This document shows positions 58,039 through 64,000 of a stretch of DNA of 64,000 nt, piece after piece. The position numbers and the translations under genes were made by a program. Origin of the DNA: Typha latifolia (lineage: Eukaryota; Streptophyta; Magnoliopsida; Poales; Typhaceae); assembly GCA_019914945.1 (NCBI GenBank), contig CM034102.1, positions 13,691,501-13,755,500 of the forward strand, in the 5' to 3' direction. Numbering within the stretch: the first letter of the stretch is position 1; each line of letters starts with the position of its first letter. A model generated the notes under the pieces. The model saw nothing but the letters and a program-made list of their open reading frames with translations, was not told where the DNA came from and did not search any database.

Positions 58039-58449
58039 GAGTACCATAATATGTCGTCACCTTCATCCTCCAATAAGGCGAAGCACCGGCACCACCATTA
58101 CCTCACCGCCTGCTTCCGGTCGTCCGCTGAAGGTGACGTCGGCGGTTACCGGACTCTTCTGGAGGCGCCGTCCCTGATCCGGTCCCCGTCCACGTGGCTC
58201 CGCTCCATGGCGCAGGAGCTGCCGAAGCAGGGGGAGAGCTCCCGGAGCCTCTTCACCGGCGCATGCGCCGGCGGGGCACGACACCGCCGCCGCCACTCCG
58301 GCGACTTCAGGTACGATCCCCTCAGCTACGCCCTCAACTTCGACGAGGACGCCGGCGGCGAGGAGGAGCTCCGGAGCCGGTGCTTCTCATCCCGTCTCCC
58401 GGCGTCGCCGCCGCCGCCGCCGCCGCTGGCGAAAGAGGCTCCTCTGTGA
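58036..58449 (+). CDS. Small conserved plant protein, function unknown
   Basis: A single-exon frame of 137 aa, GC-rich, with an ATG directly after the GA leader and a good TATA box. The sequence starts MEYHNMSSPSSSNKAKHRHH. It has a conserved-looking core YLTACFRSSAEGD, then SPSTWLRSMAQELPK, and later RRHSGDFRYDPLSYALNFDE, ending in a proline run. I recognise the DFRYDPLSYALNFD motif from unannotated plant proteins but know no function. No membrane segment or signal peptide is present. The coding context and conserved motif argue that it is real; antisense frames over it are shadows of its GC content. Confidence 0.82.
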
Positions 58450-59836
58450 TCCTCCTCGTTGGAAAAGATTGGGATCTTGGCCGTAGGGTTTTGGTCGACC
58501 AATTTATGTGGTGGAGTGGAATAATTGGAGGAAATTATAGGCTTAATTAATAGCCCTCTCTCTCCCCCTTGATTCGTTTCAATAAAAAGGTGGCACCTTT
58601 CGAAGAAGAGACTCGCTTCTTTTTGGCGATGTCGATGTCGATGTCGATGTCTTCTCCATTGACCTTTTTTCTTTCCTTGTACGTAGATCCTCTTTTGAAG
58701 GAAGCCAGATTCAATGAGAAAAGATTGGCGAGTTTTTGTGAAAATTGAAAAATAATATATACAATTCATGCATTGGAAAGCAATTAGGAAGATTTTTATT
58801 TATTGTATAGAATCATTTATGAACATCTTTCCTCTGTGGCATTGAGGTATTGTTGGGTATTTTAGAGCTTCCCATTTTGAGTAGTTGTTTGTTCTTACTT
58901 GTTAGTTCAGGCTGAGAAATGTACACTTTGGAAAGGCATCCAAGATTCCAAGTAGATAGATAGGTCATAGATGGCATTGAATATAAGGATAATTGTTGGT
59001 CTAATGATGGACAAGTAGCCAATAATATGGTATTGCATATGAGGAGGATACTGTTGTTCATAGGGGTATTATTGCTGGTCTTCCAGATTTTGAAAGAAAT
59101 GGTTGTGACAAAGAAACTGTAAATTAAACTACTAATGATCTTATCTGCTCATAGCTCTTCATTCTTTGATATTGAAGGTACAGAGATGGATTCTTTTGAC
59201 AACTTTCAGTGAATCTGTACATATGATCCAAGTGTATCAAGGCAACTTCCACCTCCCATTTAAGTTTCAACTTTGCACAGCCCTATGATTGTATAATGAG
59301 GTACTAGATTACATGAAAGCACAGAGCAAGAGGAACAAATATGCTGGAAGTATTGTACAAATCTAGAAACTCAATGCTTTGAAGTAAGTTTGTAAAAGAA
59401 ATATTTACCGATGAAAAAGAAGAAACTCGTTCAACAAATTTGCCGTTAGACAAGACTGTACATGGCATAGAAATACACTAGAATCATGGAACATCAAAAT
59501 TTTCTCTTTTTTTTTTTTATTGAAAGGAAGCATCAGTTGCCTAAATCTGTTTGGCCTTTGTATTCAATTATACACATAATCCTAAAAAGTACAAAAATCA
59601 TCTGAGACATTCTTCAGATTGAACATGAAATCAGGAAGGCCTGACCTGTCCCACAGAATAATTTTATGCTGTCTATTATAATTGCCTAACCAGTTGGCAG
59701 CTGGCTTAGCTTCCCAATAGCCATGCTGAAATTTTTAAGTATTTTTCATTGGATTAATGATCATATTTGGCCATGGTAACTGGGTATCTGAATGGCAACA
59801 ATATATGGGCTGCGGAGGCATCGCTTACTTTCATAA
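58450..59836. other. Convergent spacer before OVA1
   Basis: It contains the 3' region of the small-protein gene, with a tandem GATGTC hexamer run (about 58629-58652), and on the right the likely 3' untranslated region of the methionyl-tRNA synthetase gene. No other gene is supported. Confidence 0.5.
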
Positions 59837-63729
<3,893 letters not shown>

Positions 63730-64000
63730 CTACAGAATAGAACCAGGAAAGATCAGAGAAACCCCCCATTTTAATGACATCTTAATCAATTTTCTTGGTT
63801 ATATGTATCTTGTAGAAACAACATGCTTCGAAATCCAATATTCTGGAAGAAGTTAGCTTTTCAGATTTGGTGATGTCCATCCTAAGCTATTTGGTGAAAA
63901 TTATACCTAAATGGTGGATACATGACAGTTGACACATCATATCCAACCATCTAAGTATGAAGATATGCTAGGAAGGACAAACCAAATAACAAGATGTGCC

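Overview
This window is nuclear DNA from a flowering plant. Its genes have GT-AG introns and are separated by AT-rich spacers full of transposon remnants, and the products include plant-specific proteins (galacturonosyltransferase, plastid MinE, a DUF538 protein, organellar methionyl-tRNA synthetase). Several first exons and the beta-glucanase exons are much more GC-rich than the surrounding introns, which suggests a monocot. The species cannot be fixed from sequence alone.

Layout. 1-3700: gene-free spacer. 3908-17208 (+): a six-exon GAUT13/14-type galacturonosyltransferase whose 8.75-kb third intron holds a decayed Ty3/gypsy chromovirus, two Tourist-like MITEs and a hAT-like element. 18.9-22.0 kb: a duplicated copy of the promoter and 5' leader of the next gene, separated from the original by about 2.2 kb of LTR-like sequence. 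22064-32341 (+): a complete 16-exon UFD2/PUB1 ubiquitin chain-elongation factor of 1038 aa. 34219-36926 (+): a four-exon conserved, probably plastid-targeted protein of unknown function. 38083-48261: a tandem segmental duplication. Each unit carries a GH17 beta-1,3-glucanase gene (40008-41476 and 45462-46995) followed, in convergent orientation, by the 3' part of a plastid MinE gene. Only the second unit has an intact MinE (47465-50554, -). The first has a crippled MinE fragment next to a LINE remnant. 52809-54995 (-): a DUF538 protein. 58036-58449 (+): a small single-exon protein of unknown function. 59837-63729 (-): the 3' half of an organellar methionyl-tRNA synthetase (OVA1 type), continuing past the right edge.

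The genes do not form a pathway. They are independent nuclear loci for cell-wall pectin synthesis, protein quality control, plastid division, organellar translation and glucan hydrolysis. All exon structures were built by hand from splice signals, reading phase and remembered family sequence, and the phases close without error in every complete gene. The most informative part of the window is the glucanase-MinE duplication. Its two copies act as each other's reference and show directly which insertions and deletions came after the duplication, including an 8-bp target-site duplication around a hAT-like element and its empty counterpart.
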